A stretch of DNA of 64,000 nt from Hymenobacter monticola (GCF_022811645.1 NZ_CP094534.1:124001-188000), one strand, 5' to 3'; shown: positions 1 through 8,164, counted from the stretch's first letter. The notes: generated by a model from the letters alone, not told the origin. A program made the numbers and translations.

Positions 1-840
1 GCGCAGCAGGCCGTCGGCGTTGGGGAAAGTGGCCCGCAGCGTGACCGAGCCCGTGGTGCGGTCAAATTGCCCGGCTACCACGTCCACCTTGCCCCGCGTG
101 GGGTAGGTGCTTTGGTCGGAAAGCACCAGGGCCACCGGTGGTAGGTGTGTGAGCTTTTCCTGCAGTGTGCGGCCCGCGTACTGGTTGCGGAAGGTGATGA
201 AGTCGTCCTCGCCCAGCGCGAAGTAGGTGTGCACCTCGTGCACGTCGGAGAGCTGCGTCAGGGCCTGGGCATCGGTGGGGCCGACCAGGCTACCTTGCTT
301 GGTTTGCAGCCGCCCCAAGTAGCCGCTCACGGGCGCCGTAATGGTGGTGTAGCCCAGGTTGATGCGGGCGCTGTTGACAGCTGCCTTGGCCCGCTGCAGG
401 TTGGCCTGGGCCACGGTGAGGGCCGCCTGCGCCGTTTTCAGCTGCACCTCCGATACGACCTTGTTTTGCACCAGCGGCGCGTACCGGTCCACTTCTACCT
501 GGGCGCTGGTGACGGCCCCGGCCGCCGCCTGTTGGGCAGCCACGGTATTGTTGAGTTGCTCGCGGAAGGGCGCGTCGTTGATTTTAAACAGCGGCTGGCC
601 TTTGCGCACCGCCGCGCCCTCATCCACCAGGATGCGGTCGAGCACCCCCGCTACCTGCGGGCGAATCTCCACGTTGACGACGCCTTCAATGGAGGCCGGG
701 TAGTCCTGGTAGGTGGTTTCGGTGCCGGTATGCAGGGCTTGTACCGGCAGGGCCGGCGGAGCCAGTGCCTGTTGCGGGGCTTGTTGCTCCGCGCAGCCCG
801 CCAGCAGCACGCTGCCAGCTAAAAGAGAAGATAGTTTCAT
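1..840 (-). CDS. RND/HlyD-family efflux periplasmic adaptor lipoprotein (3' end outside window)
   Basis: The complement strand is open from an ATG at 840 to the left edge, giving 280 codons without a stop. The N-terminus begins MKLSSLLAGSVLLAGC, a lipoprotein signal with lipobox LAGC (Cys16). It then shows the pattern of a membrane fusion protein: a first beta segment with VEIRPQVAGVLDRILVDEGAAV, a long Ala/Gln/Val-rich helical hairpin, and the second lipoyl half (TTITAPVSGYLGRLQTKQGS). Such proteins link an inner-membrane RND pump to an outer-membrane channel. The pump gene would be expected just outside the window to the left. An ArsR-type regulator lies directly upstream on the same strand, and a good promoter with repeated sites sits between them, so expression is probably regulator-controlled. 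Confidence 0.88.
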   Translation of the reverse strand, partial: MKLSSLLAGSVLLAGCAEQQAPQQALAPPALPVQALHTGTETTYQDYPASIEGVVNVEIRPQVAGVLDRILVDEGAAVRKGQPLFKINDAPFREQLNNTVAAQQAAAGAVTSAQVEVDRYAPLVQNKVVSEVQLKTAQAALTVAQANLQRAKAAVNSARINLGYTTITAPVSGYLGRLQTKQGSLVGPTDAQALTQLSDVHEVHTYFALGEDDFITFRNQYAGRTLQEKLTHLPPVALVLSDQSTYPTRGKVDVVAGQFDRTTGSVTLRATFPNADGLLR

Positions 841-965
841 GGAAAAAAGCGGCCCAGACAAGGGTACTGAGTGAAATGCGAGGTGCGTTGGAGGGATACT
901 AATCGACCCTAATACATTATCTAATGAGCATGAGCTTATGTAATAAGGCAAAAAAAAGCTTGGAC

Positions 966-1037
966 AAATGCATATGCTGGCAGCGAGTGCCCTTCTTGCA
1001 ATGTTTCAGCAAAGGTACTACCCATAAATGCATAAGC
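966..1037. repeat. Two near-identical 12-mers AAATGCATAWGC (candidate operator)
   Basis: AAATGCATATGC at 966-977 and AAATGCATAAGC at 1026-1037 differ at one base. The second overlaps the -33 region of the predicted adaptor promoter and the first lies just downstream of its expected start point. A related inverted motif CTTATGTAATAAG lies near 936-948. Binding by the neighbouring ArsR-type protein is inferred, not shown. Confidence 0.4.
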
Positions 1038-1039
1038 AA
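1010..1039 (-). promoter_or_regulatory. Bacteroidota-type promoter for the efflux adaptor gene
   Basis: On the minus strand TTG (1039-1037) is followed by 19 bases and then TACCTTTG (1017-1010). This matches the Bacteroidota -33/-7 consensus (TTG or TTTG, then TAnnTTTG). It points towards the gene starting at 840, with a leader of about 165 bases. Confidence 0.55.
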
Positions 1040-1101
1040 TCAATAATGTTTTTAAAGATGTAAAAACCGCCGACGATAACGCCTGCGGTCCAGAGGATTC
1101 A

Positions 1102-1410
1102 TCAAGCTTTAATAGCTGCCGGTTTAAGCAGTTGCAGGAAGTCTTCCAACTCCTTAAGCTTTTCCGCGTTGATGGACATGCACATGTTCCGGCCTTCTTT
1201 GTGCGACTCAATCAAGCCCGCCTCGGAGAGGGCTTTGAGGTGCTGGGACATGGAAGGCTGGCTGATGGGCACGTATTGAAACAAGTCGGCACACACGGCG
1301 ATATCCCCTTTGGCAATTTCCTGCAAGAGGCGCTGCCGGGTGGGGTCGCTCAGGGCTTTGGCTAATTTGACGAGGGAATTGGTGTTCACGGAGGCGTTTT
1401 TTGTATTCAT
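1102..1410 (-). CDS. ArsR-family winged-helix transcriptional regulator
   Basis: This 102-residue protein has the size and shape of an ArsR/SmtB regulator. The recognition helix region reads ISQPSMSQHLKALSEAGLIE, preceded by LAKALSDPTRQRLLQEIAKG, a typical first helix pair, and followed by the wing HKEGRNMCMSI. The start is placed at the ATG at 1410; an ATG two codons upstream (1416) is also possible, while the longer frame to 1488 has no family-like sequence. I do not see a clear CxC metal site; only single cysteines are present (IAVCADLF and NMCMS), so the effector is unknown. It lies upstream of and on the same strand as the efflux adaptor gene, and probably represses it and itself. Confidence 0.9.
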   Translation of the reverse strand: MNTKNASVNTNSLVKLAKALSDPTRQRLLQEIAKGDIAVCADLFQYVPISQPSMSQHLKALSEAGLIESHKEGRNMCMSINAEKLKELEDFLQLLKPAAIKA

Positions 1411-1622
1411 GCGCATGCGCTGATGTTTGCAACGGCACGAGCTGGCGTAAAGTTTCTGCGCGGGCTGCCTTTGGCCGGCTGGCTGCACAAGGCAACGAGT
1501 TGTTCAAAGCTACGAAGGGGCCAGCTTTGCGTGGGATATGCGTCGCCTCCCCTGCTTCGTATATAGCCGCTCATTCGCTGGGCGTGTTTCATGTCTTTGC
1601 TGTAACGAGAACCTGTTTCCCT

Positions 1623-2054
1623 ATGTCATTCCGTCCTTTTGCCCGGTTGCTGCCGGTGGCCTTGCTCCTGCTGCTTACCACAGCTTGTGAACGTCGCAAG
1701 TCGGTCGTAATCTATTCCCCGGCCTCCATGAAACGGCTTGAAGGCACCTGGCTCAACTCGCGGGAGGAAGACTCTGGCGACACCCTGGTGTATCGGCCCA
1801 ACACCTATCATTTCCCCTCCGCCCGGGGCCGCACGGGCTTCGCCTTCAAGCCCTACGGGCGCTTCGAGCAGTTCGACATTGCCCCCACCGACGGCCTGAC
1901 CGGCCACCCCGGCACCTGGGTTATCGACGGCAGCAAGCTCAACAAGATTCGCATTCACCTCGACGAAGGCCCGGAGCCCGACTACGACCTGGAAGTTGTG
2001 TCGCTGGAAAACAAAGTGCTTAAGCTGCGTAAGCTGCCGGCCGGAAAGCCCTGA
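1623..2054 (+). CDS. Hypothetical lipoprotein
   Basis: This 143-residue protein starts with a hydrophobic signal and a lipobox-like TTAC (Cys at about residue 23), so it is probably an outer-membrane or periplasmic lipoprotein. The mature part contains LEGTWLNSREEDSGDTLVYRPN and later GTWVIDGSKLNKIRI, a pattern reminiscent of lipocalin-like small beta-barrel proteins of Bacteroidota, but I cannot assign a family. The ATG at 1623 was chosen because the signal peptide begins there; the longer upstream frame to 1401 has no sensible leader. It stands alone, oriented away from the arsR gene. Confidence 0.75.
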   Translation: MSFRPFARLLPVALLLLLTTACERRKSVVIYSPASMKRLEGTWLNSREEDSGDTLVYRPNTYHFPSARGRTGFAFKPYGRFEQFDIAPTDGLTGHPGTWVIDGSKLNKIRIHLDEGPEPDYDLEVVSLENKVLKLRKLPAGKP

Positions 2055-2260
2055 GCGTGCCGCCAATGGCCAACCACTGCCCGGCGTTGGGCGACGCGCA
2101 CGGGGTTCGTTCACCGTCTTTTCATGCGTCGGCAGCAGCTTTGCGAAACCGAAGACACAGCCTTCGCAATGGCCGCCAACCACGGTTTCGGCGCCGCGTA
2201 AGAACTTCCCGCCGGCTGACGATGGTTGTGCAAGCCTTCTCCCTCACGTTCTTCATTCCC

Positions 2261-2908
2261 ATGTTTCTCCGCATTGCTTGCAGCCCCGCGCGGGCACTTA
2301 TCCTAGTCCTGGCCCTGAGCGCCGGCCCCGCGTTGGCCCAGAAAACCACCATTAAAGCCAAGGACGACAAAGTCAAAACCAAAACTACGGCGGCCGATGG
2401 CAGCACCAGCAAAACCAAAACGGTAGCTCCGGCCGCACCGCAACCCGTTTCGCCCGTGGCTTCGGCTCCGCAAACGGTGCTGCCGGCCGCGGCGGCGCCA
2501 GCCCAGGGGTTGGCCGGCGCCGATGGCTGGGTATCGGACCTGGGCGCGGCGCAGGCGCAGGCCAAAGCCACCAACCGGCCCATTCTGGCCGTTTTCTCGG
2601 GCTCCGACTGGTGCAAGCCCTGCATTATATACGAGCAGGAAGTGTTTGCCAAGCCGGAGTTTGCCGCTTACGCCAAGGACAAGCTGGTGCTGGCCCACTT
2701 CGACTTTCCGCGCCTGAAGAAGAACCAGCCCACGGCCGCCCAGCTCAAGCTGAACGAAGCCGCTGCTGCCCAGCTCAACCGCGAAGGTGATTTTCCGCTG
2801 GCCGTGGTGCTTTCGCCCGAGGGCAAAGTTTTGGCCAAAACCGGCTACATCGCCGGCGGCCCGGCGGCCTTTGAGGCGTATTTGAAAACCGTAGTGCCCA
2901 CGCTGTAG
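2261..2908 (+). CDS. Secreted thioredoxin-family protein
   Basis: The protein has 215 residues. A signal peptide (residues 1-27, ending ALAQ) is followed by a low-complexity Lys/Thr/Ala/Pro linker up to about residue 85 and then a thioredoxin fold. The active site is WCKPC with Cys118 and Cys121, in the context GSDWCKPC, typical of the thioredoxin_7/DUF255-like secreted branch. A later cis-Pro region reads GDFPLAVVLSPEGKVLAKTGY. It probably reduces periplasmic disulfides. It precedes the apbE/DUF4266/DUF3570 genes on the same strand with a 100-base gap that holds a hairpin. The ATG at 2261 is preferred over 2222 because it opens directly into the signal peptide. Confidence 0.87.
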   Translation: MFLRIACSPARALILVLALSAGPALAQKTTIKAKDDKVKTKTTAADGSTSKTKTVAPAAPQPVSPVASAPQTVLPAAAAPAQGLAGADGWVSDLGAAQAQAKATNRPILAVFSGSDWCKPCIIYEQEVFAKPEFAAYAKDKLVLAHFDFPRLKKNQPTAAQLKLNEAAAAQLNREGDFPLAVVLSPEGKVLAKTGYIAGGPAAFEAYLKTVVPTL

Positions 2909-2955
2909 AGACGCAATACTTTGCGTTTCGGTGTTAAACGAAATCGCTGAAACGG

Positions 2956-2997
2956 CGCGGACGCCGAGACGCAACGTATTGTGTCTCGGCGTCCGCG
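2956..2997. terminator. Strong hairpin between thioredoxin-like and apbE genes
   Basis: The arms are about 19 bases (2956-2974 and 2979-2997), nearly perfect, built around GACGCCGAGACGCAA. A shorter related motif (GACGCAATACTTTGCG) lies at 2910-2930. No T tract follows, so it may be a terminator, an attenuator or a repeat element. The apbE GTG lies 12 bases downstream. Confidence 0.45.
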
Positions 2998-3008
2998 AAT
3001 AATTACCT

Positions 3009-4049
3009 GTGACTAAAAAACCGCTGCTGATTCTGTTGCTGCTGCAGCTGCTGAGCGCCGGGCCCAGCCGCGCCCAAACCGCGCCTTCCGCGCAGCGCCA
3101 CACGTTCACGCGCAGTGCCCACCTTATGGGTTCGCACTTCACCTTCACGGTGGTGTCCGCCGACGACTCGGCCGGGCAGCGGGCCCTGCGCGCGGGCCTG
3201 CTCGAAGTGCGCCGCATCGACCGGCTGATGTCGTTCTGGGACTCGACTTCCGAAGTAGTGCGCATCAACCGCCTGGCGGGCGTGCGGCCGGTGGCCGTGT
3301 CGCCCGAAACGTTTGACTTGATAAGCCGCACGCTGCGCCTCTCGCAGCTCAGCGACGGCGCGTTTGACATCACCTTTGCCAGCGCCGACAAGCTGTATAA
3401 GTTTGACCGGCAAGCCCACGCCGGCCTGCCCGACTCGGCTACGGTGCGGGCCTCGGTGCGGCGCATCGGCTGGCAGAAAATCAAGCTCGATGCCGCGCAG
3501 CATACCGTTTTTCTGCCCGAGAAAGGCATGCGCATCAACCTGGCGGGCATCCTGCAGGGCTACGGCCTGCGCCGGGCCAAGCAGGTGCTTGATGGGTTGG
3601 GCATCCGGGGCGGGTTGCTGAATGGCTCGGGCGACATTTACTGCTGGGGCCGGCAGGCCGACGGCTCGCTCTGGCGCGTGGCCATTGGCGACCCCGACCA
3701 CCCGCGCAGCGTGGCCGCCTGGATTGACGTGACCGACATGGCCGTGGTGACGGCCGGCAACTACGAACAGTACTTCACGGTGGCCGGGCAGGTGTACGGG
3801 CACATCATCAACCCGCACACCGGCTACCCGTCGGTGGGTTTGCGCTCGGTCACCATCCTGTGCCCCGACGTGGAGCTAGCCGATGGCCTGGACGAAGTCG
3901 TCTTTGTGAAAGGGCCAACGGCCGGGTTGGCGTTCATCAACGGCCTGAAAAGCGTGGATTGTACGTTGATAACCGACGACAACAAAACCCTTGTATCGAA
4001 GGGCATGAAGCTGAATTACTACCACGGCGCCACCGCCAACCAGCCTTGA
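3009..4049 (+). CDS. apbE: FAD:protein FMN transferase (ApbE family)
   Basis: This 346-residue secreted enzyme transfers FMN from FAD to Ser/Thr of target proteins, a Mg-dependent reaction outside the cytoplasm. The visible marks are an N-terminal signal ending SRAQ, the ApbE opening SAHLMGSHFTFTV, the segment LSDGAFDITF, NLAGILQGYGLRRA (family form DLGGIAKGYA), VTAGNYEQYF and HIINPHTGYP, with the C-terminal DGLDEVVFV region. The start is GTG at 3009; no ATG lies upstream in frame before the hairpin. It is followed after 9 bases by the DUF4266 gene, which implies an operon with the DUF3570 barrel. Confidence 0.95.
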   Translation: MTKKPLLILLLLQLLSAGPSRAQTAPSAQRHTFTRSAHLMGSHFTFTVVSADDSAGQRALRAGLLEVRRIDRLMSFWDSTSEVVRINRLAGVRPVAVSPETFDLISRTLRLSQLSDGAFDITFASADKLYKFDRQAHAGLPDSATVRASVRRIGWQKIKLDAAQHTVFLPEKGMRINLAGILQGYGLRRAKQVLDGLGIRGGLLNGSGDIYCWGRQADGSLWRVAIGDPDHPRSVAAWIDVTDMAVVTAGNYEQYFTVAGQVYGHIINPHTGYPSVGLRSVTILCPDVELADGLDEVVFVKGPTAGLAFINGLKSVDCTLITDDNKTLVSKGMKLNYYHGATANQP

Positions 4050-4058
4050 ATTCTCGTT

Positions 4059-4310
4059 ATGGTTACCGTGAAAAAATCCTTGCTCCTCTCCTACCCGCGC
4101 CTGGCCCTGGCGCTGCTGTTGCTGCCGGCGGGCGCGGCGCTGCCCAGTTGCGTGTCGGTGGCCGCCTACCAGAAAGTTTACCTTAACGACGAGGACATGA
4201 AGCTGGCCACCAAAACCGTGGAAACGCCCGAAACCAACTTCGAGAGCTACCGCGAAGGTGCCGGCGGCGCCAACGGCGGCAAGGTGGGCGGCGGCTGCGG
4301 GTGCAATTAA
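4059..4310 (+). CDS. DUF4266 small lipoprotein with C-terminal GGGCGCN
   Basis: This 83-residue protein has a signal with a lipobox-like PSC (Cys31), then YQKVYLNDEDMKL and the DUF4266 hallmark NFESYREGAGGANGG followed by the terminal GGGCGCN with two cysteines. The function is unknown. It is regularly found beside ApbE and DUF3570 genes, as far as I know the families, and that is the case here with 9 bases to apbE. The paired cysteines in a glycine-rich tail would suit metal or redox-partner contact, but that is inference. Confidence 0.9.
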   Translation: MVTVKKSLLLSYPRLALALLLLPAGAALPSCVSVAAYQKVYLNDEDMKLATKTVETPETNFESYREGAGGANGGKVGGGCGCN

Positions 4311-4333
4311 GGGTTAGTAGTTAATAAAAAGAG

Positions 4334-4429
4334 CGTCATGCCGAGCGCAGCCGGGGCATCTCGCTTGCGGCAAGTAACTCAATTGTTGCACGAAGCGAGC
4401 GAGATGCCCCGGCTACGCTCGGCATGACG
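4334..4429. repeat. Intergenic palindrome, family A (CGTCATGCCGAGCGCAGCC)
   Basis: A long inverted repeat: CGTCATGCCGAGCGC at the left end mirrors GCTCGGCATGACG at the right, with GGGGCATCTCGCT/AGCGAGATGCCCC inside and an unpaired centre of about 30 bases. It lies between DUF4266 and DUF3570 genes of one cassette. Shortened relatives occur at 8061-8091 and perhaps 26231-26267. It resembles a non-autonomous palindromic (REP/MITE-like) element. Confidence 0.8.
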
Positions 4430-4446
4430 TTCCAACATCATCATTC

Positions 4447-5805
4447 TTGAAAACTCTACTCCTCCCTATTCTTGCCCTCGCGGCCCTGGCAACTCCGGCA
4501 CGGGCCCAGACCGGCACCACCCAAAACCCCAACCGCATCGACGGCTACGGGGCGCCGGTGAGCCCTTCGGTGCCGGTGAGCCGGGCGGCCGAGGAAACGA
4601 CCATCGACATCATCGGCGGCTACTACCAGCAGGACGGCAGCCACGGCGCCGTGGAAGGCGGCCGGGGCACCCAGAAGCTGACCGACGTTCCCCCCGCCAT
4701 CATCGTGAACGTGCCGCTCGACACCGTGAGTCGCCTCACGGCCAATGTGGGGGCCGATTTCTACGCTTCGGCTTCGACCGACCGGATTGACTTTGCGCTG
4801 AGCACGCCTTCGAGCTACGACGTGCGCTTCCATGGCGACTTCGGCTACAGCCGCGAGCACAAGTATAAAGGCACGATTTGGGGCGTGGGAGCGGGTGTGT
4901 CGAAGGAGTACGACTACTCTTCCTTCAACGTGGCCGGCTCGTTTGCCAAAACCTCCCGCGACGGCAACCGCCAGCTCAGCCTGGCCGGGCAGGTTTTCTT
5001 CGACCAGATTACCCTTATTCAGCCGCTGGAATTGCGGCCGGGCTATGCCGGCTCCCTCACCGGCAAGGGCGACTACGGCTCCGACAAGCGCCAGACCTAC
5101 AACTTATCGGCGACCTACTCGCAGGTGCTCACCAAGCGTCTGCAGGCGGCCGTGAGTACCGAGCTGGTGTCGCAAAACGGGCTGCTGAGCACACCGTTTC
5201 ACCGGGTGTATTTCCGCGACAACCCTGACCTGAACCCCGAGCCTACGCCGAGTGGCGACTTTGCGGCCCGCTTTCCCACGGCGGCCCGCATCGAAAGCCT
5301 ACCCCGGGCCCGCTTCAAATACCCCGTGAGCTTGCGCCTGAACTACTACGCCACCGACCTGGTGCAGGTGCGCGGCTTCTACCGGTTCTACAACGATGAT
5401 TTCGGTATTCGGGCCCACACGTTTGAAGTGGAGCTGCCGGTGAAGGTGACGCAATTTTTCGCGCTTTATCCCTTCTACCGCTACCATACGCAGACGGCGG
5501 CTACCTACTTCGCGCCCTTTGCGCAGCATTCCGTCAACGACACGTACTACACGTCGGACTACGACCTGTCGGCCTTCTCGGCCAACAAGGTGGGCCTGGG
5601 GCTGCGCTATTCGCCGGTATACGGCATCACGCGCTTCCGCGTGCCGGGCCAAGACGGGCAAGGCCGCCCGCGCGTGATGCGCCTCAAGTCGCTGGATTTG
5701 CGCTACGCCAACTACTGGCAAACGGGCGCCAGCACTTACAGCGCCGCCAACCGCGCCGACCTGAAGGCCAACATCGTCAGCTTCGATTTAGGCTTCGCGC
5801 TGTGA
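4447..5805 (+). CDS. DUF3570 outer-membrane beta-barrel protein
   Basis: This 452-residue protein has a signal peptide ending ARAQ, then the DUF3570 opening with repeated aromatic strands: TIDIIGGYYQQDG, PPAIIVNVPLDTVSRLTANVGADFY, SSYDVRFHGDFGYSREHKYK, and many later alternating strands up to the C-terminal IVSFDLGFAL, which ends in a hydrophobic residue as barrels do. It starts at TTG 4447, as no ATG precedes the signal. The family usually sits with ApbE and DUF4266, as here, and probably forms the outer-membrane part of that system. A 136-base gap with palindrome A separates it from DUF4266. Confidence 0.88.
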   Translation: MKTLLLPILALAALATPARAQTGTTQNPNRIDGYGAPVSPSVPVSRAAEETTIDIIGGYYQQDGSHGAVEGGRGTQKLTDVPPAIIVNVPLDTVSRLTANVGADFYASASTDRIDFALSTPSSYDVRFHGDFGYSREHKYKGTIWGVGAGVSKEYDYSSFNVAGSFAKTSRDGNRQLSLAGQVFFDQITLIQPLELRPGYAGSLTGKGDYGSDKRQTYNLSATYSQVLTKRLQAAVSTELVSQNGLLSTPFHRVYFRDNPDLNPEPTPSGDFAARFPTAARIESLPRARFKYPVSLRLNYYATDLVQVRGFYRFYNDDFGIRAHTFEVELPVKVTQFFALYPFYRYHTQTAATYFAPFAQHSVNDTYYTSDYDLSAFSANKVGLGLRYSPVYGITRFRVPGQDGQGRPRVMRLKSLDLRYANYWQTGASTYSAANRADLKANIVSFDLGFAL

Positions 5806-5829
5806 GTTAGTGGATTGGCGGATTGTTGG

Positions 5830-5897
5830 GGTGGTGGATTGGTGAGTTTGCTGGTTGGTCTATGCAAATTGCGCCGTTAAGGCATCAATCCACCACC
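5830..5897. repeat. Inverted repeat GGTGGTGGATTG / CAATCCACCACC ahead of the EVE gene
   Basis: A perfect 12-base inverted repeat (5830-5841, 5886-5897) with a loop of 44 bases; the surrounding GTGG/CCAC-rich sequence extends the similarity imperfectly towards 5920. The TTG start of the EVE gene follows directly at 5921. Confidence 0.55.
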
Positions 5898-5920
5898 TCA
5901 CTCATCCACCACTCCACCAC

Positions 5921-6331
5921 TTGAAACACTGGCTCGTTAAATCCGAACCCGACAAATATTCCTGGGACACCTTCGTGGCCGAAGACGGCACGGCCTGGAC
6001 CGGCGTGCGCAACTACCAGGCCCGCAACAACCTTAACCTGATGCAGCCCGGCGACCTGGTGCTCTACTACCACAGCGTGAGCGAGAAGGCCGTGGTGGGC
6101 ATTGCCGAAGTAGCGGCCCTGGCCGCTCCCGATGCCACGGCCGAGGCCGGCTCGCCCTGGGTGGCCGTGCAGCTGCGGCCCGTGCAGCCCCTGCTGCGGC
6201 CCGTGGCCCTGGCCCAGATTAAAGCCGATGCCCGCTTGAGCGAGCTGGCCTTGCTGCGGCAGTCGCGCCTATCGGTGCTGCCGGTGCGGCCCGAGGAGTA
6301 CGATGCCATCTTGGCACTGGGAGCAAAATAA
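5921..6331 (+). CDS. EVE-domain protein
   Basis: This 136-residue protein is a single EVE domain (PUA-like fold, related to YTH). The start KHWLVKSEPDKYSWD is the family signature, followed by WTGVRNYQARNNL, the loop GDLVLYYHS and the aromatic-cage region. EVE proteins are thought to bind modified bases in DNA or RNA. The start is taken as TTG at 5921, because this places the methionine directly at the conserved N-terminus; a start further upstream would run through the inverted repeat. Another modified-base reader (SRA) lies at 22395-22844, but the two are not adjacent. Confidence 0.9.
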   Translation: MKHWLVKSEPDKYSWDTFVAEDGTAWTGVRNYQARNNLNLMQPGDLVLYYHSVSEKAVVGIAEVAALAAPDATAEAGSPWVAVQLRPVQPLLRPVALAQIKADARLSELALLRQSRLSVLPVRPEEYDAILALGAK

Positions 6332-6436
6332 AAAGCCGCCGCCGGGCACAAAACCGCCGTCATTGCGTTTAACTTTAGCGAAGCAGCCGCTCGTTGGAGT
6401 CAGGTATTTCCAGCTGCTTTTTTAGGGCACTCGGGC

Positions 6437-8038
6437 ATGAAATTCCGCTACTTTCTTTTGCTACTTTGGGCCGGTTCCCTCGCGGGGATATCCGATGTGA
6501 GGGCCCAGAAACGGGGCCAGCTGTCGGCCATCCCGACCCCCGGGGCGCCCGTGCAAACGGCCCGCACCGAGCTGCCCCTGGAGCCGTCCGACAGCGAGGT
6601 GCACGTGCAGGCCCTGCCCGCCGACAGCACCGTGGTGCTGCTGGTGGGCCGCAACAAGCCGCTTTCCAGCAAGACCATCTTTAGCTTTCAGCAGTACGAC
6701 CATGCCTTGCGCCTGCGCCAGGAAACCCCGCTGGAAGTGCCCGATGAGTTCGATTTCACCCGTATGTGCGCCGAGGGCAGCACGGTATACGCCTTGTTTG
6801 CCTCGCGCAGCAACCCCGGCCGGCTGTGGGCCGCCGCCTACAACGGTCACCTGGGCCAGGTGCGCACCCAGCAGTTCGACACCAAGCTCAGCCGCGACGT
6901 GGTGGAGCTGAAGGCGCTCGATGGCCGCCTGTTTGCCACGGTGCTGCTGAACGACCAACTGCACGTGACGGCCCTGCTGCTCGACGTGGCCACCGGCCAG
7001 ATGCAGTACCTGCCCTCGGTGTATGAGCCGCTGCCCACGCAGCTCACCTTCGTGGCCGATGCCGCCACCCGCCGTGCCGAGTACGTGCTGAGCCAAACCA
7101 ACGGCCGCAAAAGCCGCCTGCTGCTCAAGCAGCTCACCGACCGCGGCCAGCTCGTCAAGTCGGAGTTTGTGCAAGCCGAGAGCGAGCGCAGCCTCATCAC
7201 GGCCCAGGTGACGCCCCCGCAGGACACCACCGCCCGCCTGCTCATGGGCACCTATTCGCTGCGCGGCCCCGATTACGCGCAGGGCCTCTTCGCCACCGAC
7301 CTGGGCACCCAGGCCAGCACCGGCACCCGGCAGCCGCTGCGTTTCTACGATTTCCTGCACCTGAAGCATTTCTTCGACTACCTCAAGCCCTCGCGCCAGG
7401 CCCGGCTGCGGGCGCGCACGGCGCGCCGGCTGGCCCGCTCCAACGCCCCCGTGCGCTGGCACTACCGCCTGCTGCTGCACGAGCTGCTGCCCCAGCCCGA
7501 CGGCGGCTACGTGCTGGTGGCCGAGGCCTACGTGCCCCACTACCGCTACAACAGCTACGGCAGCTACACCGGCCCGTTTAACAATCTCGGCAACCAGTTT
7601 AGCCCCTCGCCCTACGCCAACTCGCGCGTGTTCGACGGCTACCAGACCACCCACGCCGTGGTGTGCGGCTTCGACCGCAGCGGCGCCCTGATTTGGGACA
7701 ACACCTTCGTAGTAGAAAACCTGCGCCGCCTCGAACTTGAAGAAGCCGTGCGCCTGCAGCGCCTGCCCGATGGCCGCCTCGTGCTGGCCTACCTCGACGA
7801 GGACAAGCTGCGCTACAAGCTGATAAACCGCGCCGAAGACTCGCCCAACGACCAGCACGTCGTCATCCGCACCGACGCGGGCCCCGCCGAAACCAGCCCC
7901 GAGCGCACCAGCGACACCTCCCAAGCCGACTTGCTGCCCTGGTTCGGCAGCCGCTTCGTAGCCACCGGCTACCAGCGCGTAAAAGTGGAGCACGGCCCCG
8001 ACCGGCAGGTGTTTTTTCTGAACTCGGTGGTGTTTTAG
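6437..8038 (+). CDS. Hypothetical secreted protein, 533 residues
   Basis: A signal peptide (residues 1-23, ending VRAQ) is followed by a long region with many short beta-type segments and regularly spaced Gly/Asp turns, such as VHVQALPADSTVVLLVGRN, GSTVYALFASRSN and DGRLFATVLLNDQLHV. These suggest a repeated beta structure such as a propeller. The segment YNSYGSYTGPFNNLGNQF is a Tyr/Asn-rich insert. Later segments GGYVLVAEAYVPHYRY and LPDGRLVLAYLDEDKLRYK support the repeat view. I do not recognise a named family or catalytic motif. It ends close to a short palindrome at 8061. Confidence 0.75.
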   Translation: MKFRYFLLLLWAGSLAGISDVRAQKRGQLSAIPTPGAPVQTARTELPLEPSDSEVHVQALPADSTVVLLVGRNKPLSSKTIFSFQQYDHALRLRQETPLEVPDEFDFTRMCAEGSTVYALFASRSNPGRLWAAAYNGHLGQVRTQQFDTKLSRDVVELKALDGRLFATVLLNDQLHVTALLLDVATGQMQYLPSVYEPLPTQLTFVADAATRRAEYVLSQTNGRKSRLLLKQLTDRGQLVKSEFVQAESERSLITAQVTPPQDTTARLLMGTYSLRGPDYAQGLFATDLGTQASTGTRQPLRFYDFLHLKHFFDYLKPSRQARLRARTARRLARSNAPVRWHYRLLLHELLPQPDGGYVLVAEAYVPHYRYNSYGSYTGPFNNLGNQFSPSPYANSRVFDGYQTTHAVVCGFDRSGALIWDNTFVVENLRRLELEEAVRLQRLPDGRLVLAYLDEDKLRYKLINRAEDSPNDQHVVIRTDAGPAETSPERTSDTSQADLLPWFGSRFVATGYQRVKVEHGPDRQVFFLNSVVF

Positions 8039-8060
8039 GCCAAAGCAATAAGGAAGCAGA

Positions 8061-8091
8061 ACGTCATACCTGGACTGCGCCCGGCATGACG
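8061..8091. repeat. Short palindrome-A remnant
   Basis: ACGTCATACC and CGGCATGACG are the outer ends of family A brought together with the centre missing (ACTGCGCCCGGCATGACG matches the right end of 4334-4429). It may also work as a weak terminator for the gene ending at 8038. Confidence 0.45.
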
Positions 8092-8164
8092 GTATTTATT
8101 TACCCCATTTAGCGTCGGTTTCCGTACTAAGCGAAATTATTTTCTCTTACCCCAACGCTCCTGT

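Noticed and set aside
936..1211. Reading frame overlapping the ArsR gene and its downstream region
   Set aside because: No recognisable protein features; it overlaps the true regulator gene in another frame and the promoter sites.
4059..4310. DUF4266 protein as the flavinylated partner of ApbE
   Set aside because: Only EGAGGANGG is present; the Ser/Thr required in the usual DxxS/TGAT target motif is missing at the matching place.
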